From NCBI RefSeq assembly GCF_010091925.1, contig NZ_WVID01000015.1:124001-188000 (forward strand): a stretch of DNA of 64,000 bases, read 5' to 3'. Position 1 is the first letter of the stretch. The number at the start of each line of letters is the position of its first letter. The notes below the pieces were generated by a model that had not been told where the DNA came from, ran no database searches, and worked only from the letters and a program-made list of their open reading frames with translations. The stretch is from Nostoc sp. B(2019). GTDB lineage: Bacteria; Cyanobacteriota; Cyanobacteriia; Cyanobacteriales; Nostocaceae. The position numbers and the translations under genes are program-made. Shown piece by piece: positions 35,092 to 43,082 of this stretch.

Positions 35092-35483
35092 TCTTCGTAG
35101 ATACAAGTGCCTGGTTTGCTAGCATTGTTCCTTCAGATACCGAGCATCAGGCAGCATCTTCATGGGTTAATCAGAATATTAAACCATTGTTAACAACAGA
35201 TTACATTATCGATGAAACCCTAACCCTCTTAAGAATCCGTGGTGAAACTTTACGGGCAATTAGTTTAGGAGAGGCATTCTTTTCCGATAATCTGACGACT
35301 ATTTATTACCTGACAGAAGAGGATATTCGACAAACTTGGCAGGTTTTTCGTCAGTTCTCAGATAAAAATTGGAGTTTTACGGACTGCGCCAGTCGGGTTG
35401 TGATGACTAAACTCGATTTGACTCAAGCATTCACCTTTGATCATCACTTTCGTCAATTTGGATTTGTGAATGTTGTACCTTGA
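35088..35483 (+). CDS. VapC-type PIN-domain toxin
   Basis: The 131-residue protein has a PIN nuclease pattern: MIFVDTSAWFASI at the start (first Asp), IIDETLTLL (acidic residue), and WSFTDCASRVVMTKL then FTFDHHFRQFG (later acidic residues). It probably cleaves RNA when freed from the DUF104 antitoxin, whose gene overlaps by 4 bp. Confidence 0.85.
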   Translation: MIFVDTSAWFASIVPSDTEHQAASSWVNQNIKPLLTTDYIIDETLTLLRIRGETLRAISLGEAFFSDNLTTIYYLTEEDIRQTWQVFRQFSDKNWSFTDCASRVVMTKLDLTQAFTFDHHFRQFGFVNVVP

Positions 35484-35618
35484 GAGTTATGCGTTAGCGT
35501 TGGCGGAGCCTCTCGTAGAGAAGGTATCGCCTCACTCATAAATCTACAACTAGCATTCCAACTAAGCAAAAATTAGAGAGATGCGATCGCCTCCAGCGGG
35601 GCGTAGCCCATCGCACCT
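35484..35618. repeat. Two palindromic repeats downstream of the PIN toxin
   Basis: At 35490-35530 the text GCGTTAGCGTTGGCGGAGCC then TCTCGTAGAGAAGG matches the Uma2/hupL-type element. At 35582-35618 the text TGCGATCGCCTCCAGCGGGG followed by CGTAGCCCATCGCACCT is nearly identical to 40671-40707, differing by one base (CCAGC versus CCGGC) over 37 bp. Confidence 0.75.
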
Positions 35619-35659
35619 TTCAAATAAAGAGCAACTGGTAAAACATTGCATCCTCAGAT

Positions 35660-36484
35660 TTATAAGAGAGTCAGGATTTCTACTCCTTCTTCTGTTACAG
35701 CAACGGTATGTTCAAACTGGGCAGAAAGTTTTTTATCTTTAGTAATCACAGTCCAACGGTCAGGCAGAAACTTGATGTCACAGGTTCCCTCATTTAACAT
35801 CGGTTCGACTGTGAAGACCATCCCTGGACGTAATTTTAAACCGCTGCCTCGTTTACCATAATGAGGAATCTGCGGCTCTATATGAAACTGCCTTCCAACT
35901 CCATGCCCAACCATCTCTCGCACAACTGAGAATCCATTCACCTCGGCATATTTTTGAATTGCAGCGCCAATATCTCCAATTCTTGCCCCTGGCTTAATTT
36001 CAGCGATACCTCGCATCATGCATTCTTGGGTTATCTCAACTAGTTTTCGGGCTGATGCTGAGGGTTTACCAACCAGAAAAGTTTTAGAAGTGTCACCGTA
36101 ATAGCCGTCTAAAATTGGGGTAACGTCGATATTGATGATATCTCCATCTTTAAGGATTTGCTTGGAATTAGGAATTCCGTGACAAACAACTTCATTGACG
36201 CTAGTGCAAATTGAACGAGTAAAAGGGGGATAGCCAGGAGGTGCGTAGCCAAGTTGGGCGCTGATTGCACCGTTAGCTTGTGTCCAACGCTCTGCCTCAT
36301 CATTTAGCGCTTGGGTGCTAACTCCGGGTTGTACCATTGGTTCAAGATGCTTAAGTAAACTTGCAGCAAGTTGCCCAACCCGGCGCATCTTATTCAATTC
36401 TCTAGCGGAGAGCAAGACAACTCCCCGATTTAGTGACGGTTGCAGAAGATTCTCAGCAATTGAAAGCAAATTTTGATTACTCAT
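35660..36484 (-). CDS. map: Methionine aminopeptidase type I
   Basis: The 274-residue enzyme removes the initiator methionine from proteins. The metal ligands of the family are visible: NIDVTPILDGYYGDTSKTF (two Asp), MVGHGVGRQFHIEPQIPHYG (His) and MVFTVEPMLNEG (Glu), with a final E in SAQFEHTVAVTEEG. The N-terminus is slightly longer than the E. coli form. ATG 36484 is preferred over GTG 36490. Cyanobacteria carry several map genes, so this may be an accessory one. Confidence 0.93.
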   Translation of the reverse strand: MSNQNLLSIAENLLQPSLNRGVVLLSARELNKMRRVGQLAASLLKHLEPMVQPGVSTQALNDEAERWTQANGAISAQLGYAPPGYPPFTRSICTSVNEVVCHGIPNSKQILKDGDIINIDVTPILDGYYGDTSKTFLVGKPSASARKLVEITQECMMRGIAEIKPGARIGDIGAAIQKYAEVNGFSVVREMVGHGVGRQFHIEPQIPHYGKRGSGLKLRPGMVFTVEPMLNEGTCDIKFLPDRWTVITKDKKLSAQFEHTVAVTEEGVEILTLL

Positions 36485-36506
36485 AACCACATTCTTTTTT
36501 ACTCAT

Positions 36507-36537
36507 GCTATGCTATGCTCGCACAGCATAGCATAGC
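36507..36537. repeat. Perfect 13-bp inverted repeat in the map-RHH intergenic region
   Basis: GCTATGCTATGCT (36507-36519) and AGCATAGCATAGC (36525-36537) with a 5-bp centre. Each arm is itself a tandem of GCTAT/ATGCT. It lies about 20 bp upstream of the map start and 67 bp upstream of the ribbon-helix-helix gene, so it is a candidate operator for that protein. Confidence 0.8.
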
Positions 36538-36603
36538 GCAACACAGTTTAGCCCACTATTTGTATGCTGGGTATAAAGGAAAAACTGAAAGCAGGCACTT
36601 AAA

Positions 36604-36789
36604 ATGGGTGGAAAGACAGATTTAGATAGAGTGGTAGCTTATGTTCCTTCCGAGCGGAAAAAGGAACTAGAGGAATGGGCAGAGGCGGAAGAACGTTCTG
36701 TTTCCTGGTTGGTTGCAAAGTTAATTGATAAGGCTTTACAAGAACGTCAAAAGCAGCAAAACCCTTCAAAAGTAGTAAACATAGGCTAA
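36604..36789 (+). CDS. Small ribbon-helix-helix (CopG/Arc-like) protein
   Basis: The 61-residue basic/acidic protein reads DRVVAYVPSERKKELEEWAEAEERSVSWLVAKLIDKALQER in overlapping parts; one beta strand (DRVVAYVP) followed by two helices is the Arc/CopG fold. Such proteins are DNA-binding antitoxins or repressors; no partner toxin is adjacent. A 13-bp palindrome lies upstream. Unrecognised at the family level beyond the fold. Confidence 0.65.
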   Translation: MGGKTDLDRVVAYVPSERKKELEEWAEAEERSVSWLVAKLIDKALQERQKQQNPSKVVNIG

Positions 36790-36890
36790 AGCTAGCATTC
36801 AAAAACAGCAATAGTCGCTGCTTACGAAGCATTACCAGGTGCTTGTAATGGAACCGCGATCGCTCTACCCAAGTAATGATAATGATTATT

Positions 36891-37121
36891 TCGGCGATCG
36901 CATTTGCTATTTTAGCGATCGCATTTGCTATTTCGGCGACCGCATTTGCTATTTCGGCGATTGCATTTGCTATTTCGGCGACCTCATTTGCTATTTTAGC
37001 GATCGCATTTGCTATTTCGGCGATCGCATTTGCTATTTCGGCGATCGCATTTGCTATTTCAGCGATCGCATTTGCTATTTCAGCGATCGCATTTGCTATT
37101 TCGGCGACCTCATTTGTTGCA
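36891..37121. repeat. 21-bp tandem array built on HIP1 (11 units)
   Basis: Eleven units of TCGGCGATCGCATTTGCTATT run from 36891 to 37121; seven keep the intact HIP1 octamer GCGATCGC (units 1, 2, 6-10), the others read GCGACCGC, GCGATTGC or GCGACCTC. Because 21 is a multiple of three, open frames such as (GDRICYF)n run through it; I do not call a gene. It lies between the RHH gene and the convergent hydrolase. Confidence 0.9.
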
Positions 37122-37170
37122 TCTAACGCTCTTTTATGTCTCTGAGAAGATAAAAACTCTGTCAGAAATC

Positions 37171-37926
37171 TTAATTTTTATTACAAGTATTATTTGTTAA
37201 TACTGAGGCAAGGTCAGCAGGACGAGACAAGTGGGGGCAATGTCCTCCAGATAGTTCTATGGCATCAACCCCCAAACGCTTACGTGCTGCGTAACGTGAC
37301 CATGTAGGAGAAATTATTTGGTCATCAGTACAAACAATATACTTATATTCAACATCTGGTAAAGTTTTTAGGGGATTGACCTCAAAAATATACGCCATTG
37401 ATTGCTGCAAACGTCTTTTTGAGAGTGCCCAGCGCATTACATCCGGTTGACAATCCTGATAGAACAATTCCATCAATACCCCTTCATCTGTAAAATCTTT
37501 ACCAACAGAAACGGGGTTAAACATCTCAGGTTCATCATCAAATTGTTCGAGTTGACTCGGTTTTGGTTCGTAATTTAATGATTTGAGGCTATCAGAATCG
37601 AGATTATGAGAAAATTGGTCAAGTGTACTGGTTCCTGGGCATGGAATAAGCGCAGTAACGAATACCAGTTGACGTACTTGATGCGCTTCTGCCACAAGGG
37701 GAATAACAGTACCAGCCATTGAGTGACCAACTAGCACAATATCATCATCAGTTTTTGGCAGCGCTTGAAGTACGATATCTGCAAATTGCGATAAACTTGC
37801 AGATGCATCTTCAATTGGCAAATCCATTGCTACTGTTTTGTGACCTTGCGCTTTTAAGTAAGGAATTAATAAATCCCAACACCAAGCGCCTTGGAACGCA
37901 CCGTGAACTAGACAAAAAAGACTCAT
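37171..37926 (-). CDS. Alpha/beta-hydrolase fold protein
   Basis: The 251-residue protein opens with the oxyanion-hole loop CLVHGAFQGAWCWD, followed by the nucleophile elbow VLVGHSMAGTV (Ser around residue 69) and a C-terminal His in LSGGHCPHLSRPADL. This pattern fits small esterases/salicylate-esterase-like hydrolases (EstA/MES family). The substrate is unknown. It shares the minus strand with the SDR gene upstream but is not clearly co-transcribed (114 bp gap with repeat text). Confidence 0.82.
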   Translation of the reverse strand: MSLFCLVHGAFQGAWCWDLLIPYLKAQGHKTVAMDLPIEDASASLSQFADIVLQALPKTDDDIVLVGHSMAGTVIPLVAEAHQVRQLVFVTALIPCPGTSTLDQFSHNLDSDSLKSLNYEPKPSQLEQFDDEPEMFNPVSVGKDFTDEGVLMELFYQDCQPDVMRWALSKRRLQQSMAYIFEVNPLKTLPDVEYKYIVCTDDQIISPTWSRYAARKRLGVDAIELSGGHCPHLSRPADLASVLTNNTCNKN

Positions 37927-38039
37927 AGCAATTTTAAGTAAGTTTCCCGGCTTGTGCTGATGTAACTATAATTTACCGCTATCAAGACATCAACAAGAGC
38001 GATACCTACGGTGAGCTACGCTAACGCAAAATCACTGTT

Positions 38040-38777
38040 TTAGCTTGGTAAAAATGTGGCAATAAACTTTTCCACCGCTTTGGGGTCTTGCATCAATTGC
38101 TCATTAAGTTGCTTGGCCTGCTCACCTGGGTAAACCTCTTCTATGCCATTAACAACAGCTTGCAGTGCATCGTAAACCACTTCCTCTGGGGCTACTTTGG
38201 GATCAGGAAAAGATTTGCCCATGCCAATATCGATAGCTCCTGGTAGCACTCCTACTACCAGCGTTTTCTGAGCCGCCAACTCTGCCCGAACTGCCTGAGT
38301 CATTGACAAAACTGCTGCTTTAGAAGCGCCATAGCTGCCATTTAAGGGAAGATTCACCCGCGCCACCATTGATATCATGTTAACGATCGCCCCACCTGCA
38401 TTTTGTTTCAAAACAGGGGCAAAAGCACGGCACATCATCAAGGTTCCAAAGTAGTTAACATCCATTTCTGCTCTGGCGGCGGACAAGTCAGGTGCAGCAA
38501 TCAATCCCTGGTTAAGCCCGACACCAGCATTGTTAATCAACAAGTTGACATCTTGACAATTTAGTGATGCTTTGCGAACAGCTTCTTCATCAGTAATTTC
38601 CAGCTGAATCGGGATAATTCGCTGCGGATCTGTTGCAACTATTTCAGCAAGCGCCTCCAGCTTGCGAGCGCCAGCATAAATTTTGGCTGCACCTTGCGCT
38701 CTCAATCCCTCTACGAAGTATTTGCCTAGGCCTCCATTTGCCCCAGTTACTAGAGCGATTGCACCTAAAACTTCCAT
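38040..38777 (-). CDS. Short-chain dehydrogenase/reductase (SDR)
   Basis: The 245-residue protein has the classical SDR motifs: TGANGGLGKYF (cofactor binding), LLINNAGVGL, the catalytic Ser in NMISMVARVN and YGASKAAVLSM (Tyr-x-x-x-Lys). It probably reduces a small carbonyl compound with NADPH. It diverges from an HxlR regulator, a common pairing for such stress-type oxidoreductases. Confidence 0.88.
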   Translation of the reverse strand: MEVLGAIALVTGANGGLGKYFVEGLRAQGAAKIYAGARKLEALAEIVATDPQRIIPIQLEITDEEAVRKASLNCQDVNLLINNAGVGLNQGLIAAPDLSAARAEMDVNYFGTLMMCRAFAPVLKQNAGGAIVNMISMVARVNLPLNGSYGASKAAVLSMTQAVRAELAAQKTLVVGVLPGAIDIGMGKSFPDPKVAPEEVVYDALQAVVNGIEEVYPGEQAKQLNEQLMQDPKAVEKFIATFLPS

Positions 38778-38897
38778 GATCTTCCTCCATACGGTTGAGA
38801 TAGAGATTACTTTATCCCAAAAGTATACTTATACTGACTTTTTGGGAAGTACTTACTTTTTTGTAAGCCTGTATAAGCCTAAAATAAGCTAATCATA
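38778..38897. promoter_or_regulatory. Divergent SDR/HxlR promoter region with short palindromes
   Basis: Between the two divergent genes lie AAGTATACTT (38821-38830) and AAGTACTT (38847-38854), both perfect palindromes, and CTTAC-TTTTTT-GTAAG (38852-38867). HxlR-type regulators bind short palindromes near their own promoter, so these are candidate operators. Confidence 0.5.
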
Positions 38898-39230
38898 ATG
38901 CCAGAAGAACAAAGTGAAGGCACATTATTTGTGCAAACAACGCTAAAAATTTTAGGTGGCAAATGGAAAATTTTGATTGTTTGGCATTTAAGGGATGAAG
39001 CAAAACGATACAGCGAATTGAAGCGATTGATTCCTGAAATTACTGAAAAAATGCTAATTCAACAACTTCGTGAACTAGAAAATGACGGAATTGTTAACCG
39101 AAAATTGTACTCAGATGTACCTCTCAAAGTAGAATATTCTTTCACAGATTATGGCAGAACTCTGATACCTGTCTTGAAAGCTCTTTGTGACTGGGGGCAA
39201 GAACATCTCAAGCGAGTTATTCAGGATTAG
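38898..39230 (+). CDS. HxlR-family winged-helix transcriptional regulator
   Basis: The 110-residue protein matches the HxlR/MarR-like pattern: LKILGGKWKILIVWHLRDEAKRYSELKRLIPEITEKMLIQQLREL (in overlapping parts), NDGIVNRKLYSDVPLKVEYSFTDYGRTL and a C-terminal LCDWGQEH. It lacks an N-terminal cysteine of the redox-sensing HypR/QorR type (none is seen). It probably represses the divergent SDR gene and itself in response to a small molecule. Confidence 0.88.
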   Translation: MPEEQSEGTLFVQTTLKILGGKWKILIVWHLRDEAKRYSELKRLIPEITEKMLIQQLRELENDGIVNRKLYSDVPLKVEYSFTDYGRTLIPVLKALCDWGQEHLKRVIQD

Positions 39231-39379
39231 GAAATGGGCATTAGGTGAGAATAACTAATAACAAATGACAAATGACTAATTCTTCAAAACTCGTAGCGTA
39301 ACACACTAAAACTTCTAGAAACAGTGCGTTAGGCTTGCTTTAATGCACTCAAAAAAACTGAAATTTACCCGGTAAGCTT

Positions 39380-39802
39380 GTGTCTGATTTAGCGCTACAT
39401 ACATATCTTCCTCGCCTTCCCGAAGCAGCCTTGCAAGAGTTTACAGAATGGTGTGTTTTAGAACAGGCAAAAGCCGCAGGATGTAACTTTACTCCAGATA
39501 GAAGTAAGTTAGAAAATTTGCCACCAGCAGAGTATCTCCCAAAACTTATTGATCAGTTCATGAAAGTTAAACCAGACCCAATTAAAGCAGGTTTAGTAGC
39601 AGCGATCGCAGGTAAAGAAGCTGACAAACATGCTTTATCTGGTTTAGCAGTTGTAGCTGATTTTGTCTCGCTTTATGTCAAGTATTTAATTCCTAAAGAG
39701 GGTATGACTCCAGAAGATGCAGAAGCGATATTAGCTAAAGCATCACAACATCAGTGTGAGAAACTTACTGAAATTGCCAAGAAACATGGTGTAGAGTTAT
39801 AG
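39380..39802 (+). CDS. Unknown soluble helical protein
   Basis: The 140-residue protein starts with GTG at 39380 (MSDLALHTYLPRLPEAAL); no ATG start gives a sensible protein, and the ribosome site is weak. It is predicted alpha-helical with text LENLPPAEYLPKLIDQFMKVKPDPIKAGLVAAIAGKEAD and ends in AKKHGVEL. It contains two cysteines near the N-terminus (WCVLEQAKAAGC). I do not recognise it. It precedes a toxin-antitoxin-like pair by 295 bp. Confidence 0.55.
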   Translation: MSDLALHTYLPRLPEAALQEFTEWCVLEQAKAAGCNFTPDRSKLENLPPAEYLPKLIDQFMKVKPDPIKAGLVAAIAGKEADKHALSGLAVVADFVSLYVKYLIPKEGMTPEDAEAILAKASQHQCEKLTEIAKKHGVEL

Positions 39803-40096
39803 TTTCCGATTTAAAATTCTTCAGAGGCTTTGGCTATATTATTAGTCAAAGCCTTTAGTATAGTCTCGGATTTGGCAGATTATGCTAACAACTAAAAATA
39901 ATCATAGTGTCTCGGACGAACAAAACCAAAACTCTAATTTTAAAAGAGTTTTTGCAACTTCAAGAAAGACTTTACCAAAGATTTTAATCTGACAATGGGA
40001 GAGTTGTTTGGTTGCCTAATGGAGTAATCGATTAGGTGTTGCGGTATGAAACTGGGCTAAACTTAGGACATAGAAACATAAAAACCTAGCTTTAAC

Positions 40097-40327
40097 ATGA
40101 GCTATCACAACATTATTACAATTGAACCAGATAAACGTGGCGGAAAGCCTTGTATTAGAAGAATGCGTATCACTGTGTATGATGTTTTGGGCTGGTTGGC
40201 GGCTGGAATGTCTCATGCAGAAATTTTAGACGACTTCCCAGAGTTGACTGAGGAAGACATTAGAGCTTGTCTAGAGTTTGCCGCTGACCGAGAACATCGT
40301 CTGATTGCTGTGGTAGGTGATGATTGA
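40097..40327 (+). CDS. DUF433 antitoxin-like protein
   Basis: The 76-residue protein reads ITIEPDKRGGKPCIRRMRITVYDVLGWLAAGMSHAEILDDFPELTEEDIRACLEFAA in overlapping parts, the DUF433 winged-helix pattern (GKPCIRGTRITVxDVL). DUF433 proteins pair with DUF5615 PIN-like toxins, as here. The stop overlaps the next start by 3-4 bp. Confidence 0.9.
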   Translation: MSYHNIITIEPDKRGGKPCIRRMRITVYDVLGWLAAGMSHAEILDDFPELTEEDIRACLEFAADREHRLIAVVGDD

Positions 40328-40656
40328 AACTACTTTTCGACCAAAACCTGAGTCGGAAGTTAGTTACTCGGTTAGCTGACATTTTTCCTAATGCCAGCCA
40401 TGTTCAGTTTCACGAACTTACAGAGGCAAGCGATAGCGAGATTTGGGAGTTTGCGAAAGTTCAAAGGTTTTGTATTGTTACTCAAGATGCTGACTTTTCA
40501 GAGAGAAGCCGTCTTTACGGTTCGCCTCCAAAGGTGATTTGGGTAAGGTGTGGAAATGCAACCATAAGTAAGGTAGAGGCAATACTTCGATCTGGAGCAG
40601 AGGCAATCCAAGAATTAATGAGTAACGAAGCTTTAGATTGTCTTGAGCTTTACTAA
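40324..40656 (+). CDS. DUF5615 PIN-like (Mut7-C type) toxin
   Basis: The 110-residue protein begins MKLLFDQNLSRKLVTRL (conserved Asp-Gln-Asn-Leu) and has IVTQDADFSERSRLYG and VIWVRCGNATISKV, the DUF5615 pattern. It starts with TTG at 40324, overlapping the DUF433 stop. It is the likely RNase toxin of the pair. Confidence 0.88.
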   Translation: MKLLFDQNLSRKLVTRLADIFPNASHVQFHELTEASDSEIWEFAKVQRFCIVTQDADFSERSRLYGSPPKVIWVRCGNATISKVEAILRSGAEAIQELMSNEALDCLELY

Positions 40657-40670
40657 GCTTAAAATTTTGA

Positions 40671-40707
40671 TGCGATCGCCTCCGGCGGGGCGTAGCCCAT
40701 CGCACCT
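40671..40707. repeat. Palindromic repeat copy after the DUF5615 gene
   Basis: The 37 bp (TGCGATCGCCTCCGGCGGGG then CGTAGCCCATCGCACCT) match 35582-35618 except one base; the outer ends TGCGATCGC/...GATGGGC pair imperfectly. It is one of the clearest copies of the dispersed family. Confidence 0.85.
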
Positions 40708-40902
40708 AATCAATAGTGAATTAAAACGCGATCGCCTACCAACAACCTTTGCTTGTGATTATTAGACTTAACCTACTCTATACCAGTACTCATAGATTGG
40801 CTTATAGCCGATTCAGATATGGCAACAAATGTCTACTTATTTATTCAACCACTCCTAGAACACCGATTCAGTATTCATGCTTAAACAATTAAATATCATC
40901 TC

Positions 40903-41376
40903 ATGCTAACTATTATCGGTTGCGGTAATCTCAATCGCAGTGACGACGCTGTAGGCGTAATCATCGCTCAACGCTTACAAAAATATCTAGCTGAAAATCC
41001 TCACCATAACGTGCGTGTGTATGACTGTGGAACCGCAGGTATGGAAGTAATGTTTCAAGCTAGAGGTAGTAAGCAATTAGTAATTATTGATGCAAGTTCA
41101 ACTGGTTCTGAATCGGGTGCTGTGTTTAAAGTCCCTGGAAAGAAACTAGAAGCTTTAGCGGAACCTAGTTACAACTTGCATGATTTTCGTTGGGATAATG
41201 CTTTAGCCGCCGGACGGAAAATCTTTCAAAATGACTTTCCTCAAGAGGTGACAGTTTATTTAATTGAGGCTGCAAATCTTGATTTGGGACTAGAGTTAAG
41301 TCCTGCTATCAAACATTCTGCTGATTTGGTTTTTGAAGAGGTAGTTGCACTTATCAGACAGAATATCAACTTTTAG
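40903..41376 (+). CDS. hupW: Hydrogenase maturation protease HupW
   Basis: The 157-residue protein has the HycI/HoxW-type protease pattern: MLTIIGCGNLNRSDDAVGVIIAQRL (the Asp at DD ligates Ni), VIIDASSTGSESGAVF, and a His in NLHDFRWDNAL. It removes the C-terminal extension of HupL after Ni insertion. In Nostoc it is usually at a distance from hupSL; here it lies 8.4 kb downstream, separated by the toxin-antitoxin-rich stretch. Confidence 0.93.
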   Translation: MLTIIGCGNLNRSDDAVGVIIAQRLQKYLAENPHHNVRVYDCGTAGMEVMFQARGSKQLVIIDASSTGSESGAVFKVPGKKLEALAEPSYNLHDFRWDNALAAGRKIFQNDFPQEVTVYLIEAANLDLGLELSPAIKHSADLVFEEVVALIRQNINF

Positions 41377-41402
41377 TTAACAGTCCAAAATTCAAAATTG
41401 AA

Positions 41403-41777
41403 TCAGGCCCAATCTCGATAAACAGATAGTTCATCTACCCTCATTTCAAAAGGTACGCCTTGACTTTCTGGTGGACAAACACGGATTTTAGCGCTGCTAA
41501 TAATTCCGTAAAGTAATGTCCCCATTGGCACAATTTTTTGCAAAACACGCCAGTTGGTAACTTGGTCGGGACATTCAATTACTAATGTTAAAGCATTAGC
41601 ATGGGTTGTGACATACCACCGACAACTAGATAAAAGATTTTGAATCGTGCGATCGCAAGCTTCATAAAAGTATTTGCTAATAGAATACTCTAGTTGCTGC
41701 CGCAGTATAATATCAGCAGATGTCGGTTGTATAGGATGTGAATCATCACTATTAAAGTAATACATCTTTCTCGCCAT
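41403..41777 (-). CDS. Small unknown protein next to a nitroreductase (paralogue of 12857-13228)
   Basis: The 124-residue protein matches 12857-13228 over its C-terminal two thirds, including YEACDR, LLSSCRWYVTT, LVIECPD, SAKIRVCPP, VPFEMRV and the final YRDWA. The N-terminus (MARKMYYFNSDDSHPIQ) is unrelated. Three cysteines recur (CDR, SSC, CPD). It starts 18 bp after the nitroreductase stop on the same strand, so they are probably one operon. Confidence 0.7.
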   Translation of the reverse strand: MARKMYYFNSDDSHPIQPTSADIILRQQLEYSISKYFYEACDRTIQNLLSSCRWYVTTHANALTLVIECPDQVTNWRVLQKIVPMGTLLYGIISSAKIRVCPPESQGVPFEMRVDELSVYRDWA

Positions 41778-41795
41778 TTCTCTTGAAGTTCCTAC

Positions 41796-43082
41796 TTACA
41801 TTCCAATTGCTATTCCATAGAGGACATCTTTATTTGTTTCTAATAATTCCTTGGTGTCATCATCATAGTAAGCACCAATTCCACTACACTGAATTCCCAA
41901 ATAATTACTAGTTAGATAAACTCTCTGTCCCAGAAAACCAGCTATTTGCATAGCAGTTTGGTAATTTAGATAATCAGATACAAAAAATAAAGTTACAGCA
42001 CAATCTCTGGCGATCGCTTGATTAATGCATAAGTAACCTGTCTTTTCACTAAAATCACCCGACTTAATCAAATGCCTACCTTTGTATAACCCAGGTGACG
42101 TCTTCTCCATTCGATGCACAACCGAGAAAATTTCTATCTCCTCATAATTCTCTGTTGGTATTGGCTGCTGAAGCTGCCGCAATATATATAAATAATCTTC
42201 TTGAGAAATAGACTGTTTCCGGAAACGTCTAACAGAACGTCTATTCCAAATAGTTTGGTAAAATTTATCCTTGTCAAATTTAAATTGAGGCTGTTCGAGT
42301 TTCTGCTGGTGACTCTTCTGCAAAGATGTTACTTGATAAGCTTCTTCAACAAATTGGTTAGCTTCAAAATAATCTGTGCCACAAACAAAAGGAACTTTCA
42401 GCCTTAAGTTTCTGACTTTCTTCTCTTGCACTTCACCGGAGAAAGCACAAGCAGTGATAAACTCTTTATTCTCAAATCCTAAATCGGTATTGAGAGCAAG
42501 TTTATCAAAGTCAAAAACTAACTGTATGTCTTTGTCGTGGAGATAAGCTGATGCAGCGAACGCACCTAAATGATGCCCGCTATCTAAAAAGCAATATCTC
42601 ATGCTCCTATTTTTATATTTCCAGCTAGACCTATAATAAACACAACTAATTAAAAAGATGAATCCCTTGATACTTTTACCCGGTATAATATAACTCTCTA
42701 AACCATCATCAATTAATTCATAGATAAGGGTTAGACAATTATTCTCAACTTCCAGATGATATATACCATCTACTAGCCCTTGGATGCCGCGAACCTGTAC
42801 GTAAACTTCCGTAGGATACAGAGCGCCTGCTGATGGATTTACCCGCAGTTTAGAGCAACCATCCTTATAAACTTTCTCAAGGGTAACTGCACTAGTTAAC
42901 CCGATGAAAGAGTGAATAAGATTATTGAAATCTAATCTTACCCTTCTATAAAACTTTGGATAAACTTTAAATGCAGATGGTTGGGTTGAAGCATCTACAT
43001 AATTTGGATCAAGTTGTACTGATAAGTAAGAATGCTTGGTAACTTCATGATAGACTTTGCCTGACACCTCACTTTGTGGCAT
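41796..43082 (-). CDS. Tandem nitroreductase-fold dehydrogenase (SagB/ThcOx type)
   Basis: The 428-residue protein consists of two nitroreductase domains. The N-terminal one has FIGLTSAV..., RVNPSAGALYPTEVYVQVRG and DGIYHLEV, the SagB/ThcOx substrate-flavin signature (the conserved SAG-x-LYP text). The C-terminal one has WNRRSVRRFRKQSISQED (flavin-phosphate Arg pair), and AMQIAGFLGQRVYLTSNYLGIQCSGIGAYYDDD, in two pieces. SagB-type enzymes oxidise azolines to azoles in ribosomal peptides, but many cyanobacterial members are stand-alone; no YcaO or precursor is seen here. The ankyrin gene overlaps its start by 14 bp. Confidence 0.82.
   Translation of the reverse strand: MPQSEVSGKVYHEVTKHSYLSVQLDPNYVDASTQPSAFKVYPKFYRRVRLDFNNLIHSFIGLTSAVTLEKVYKDGCSKLRVNPSAGALYPTEVYVQVRGIQGLVDGIYHLEVENNCLTLIYELIDDGLESYIIPGKSIKGFIFLISCVYYRSSWKYKNRSMRYCFLDSGHHLGAFAASAYLHDKDIQLVFDFDKLALNTDLGFENKEFITACAFSGEVQEKKVRNLRLKVPFVCGTDYFEANQFVEEAYQVTSLQKSHQQKLEQPQFKFDKDKFYQTIWNRRSVRRFRKQSISQEDYLYILRQLQQPIPTENYEEIEIFSVVHRMEKTSPGLYKGRHLIKSGDFSEKTGYLCINQAIARDCAVTLFFVSDYLNYQTAMQIAGFLGQRVYLTSNYLGIQCSGIGAYYDDDTKELLETNKDVLYGIAIGM

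Noticed and set aside
36891-37121. CRISPR array
   Set aside because: Units are contiguous 21-bp repeats without unique spacers, and no cas genes are present.
36839-37145. Open frames through the HIP1 array encoding (GDRICYF)n or (AFAISAI)n proteins
   Set aside because: The 21-bp period keeps frames open automatically; there is no ribosome site and no protein-like composition.
41796-43082. RiPP (thiazole/oxazole peptide) biosynthesis cluster around the SagB-like protein
   Set aside because: No YcaO cyclodehydratase, precursor peptide or exporter is recognisable nearby.
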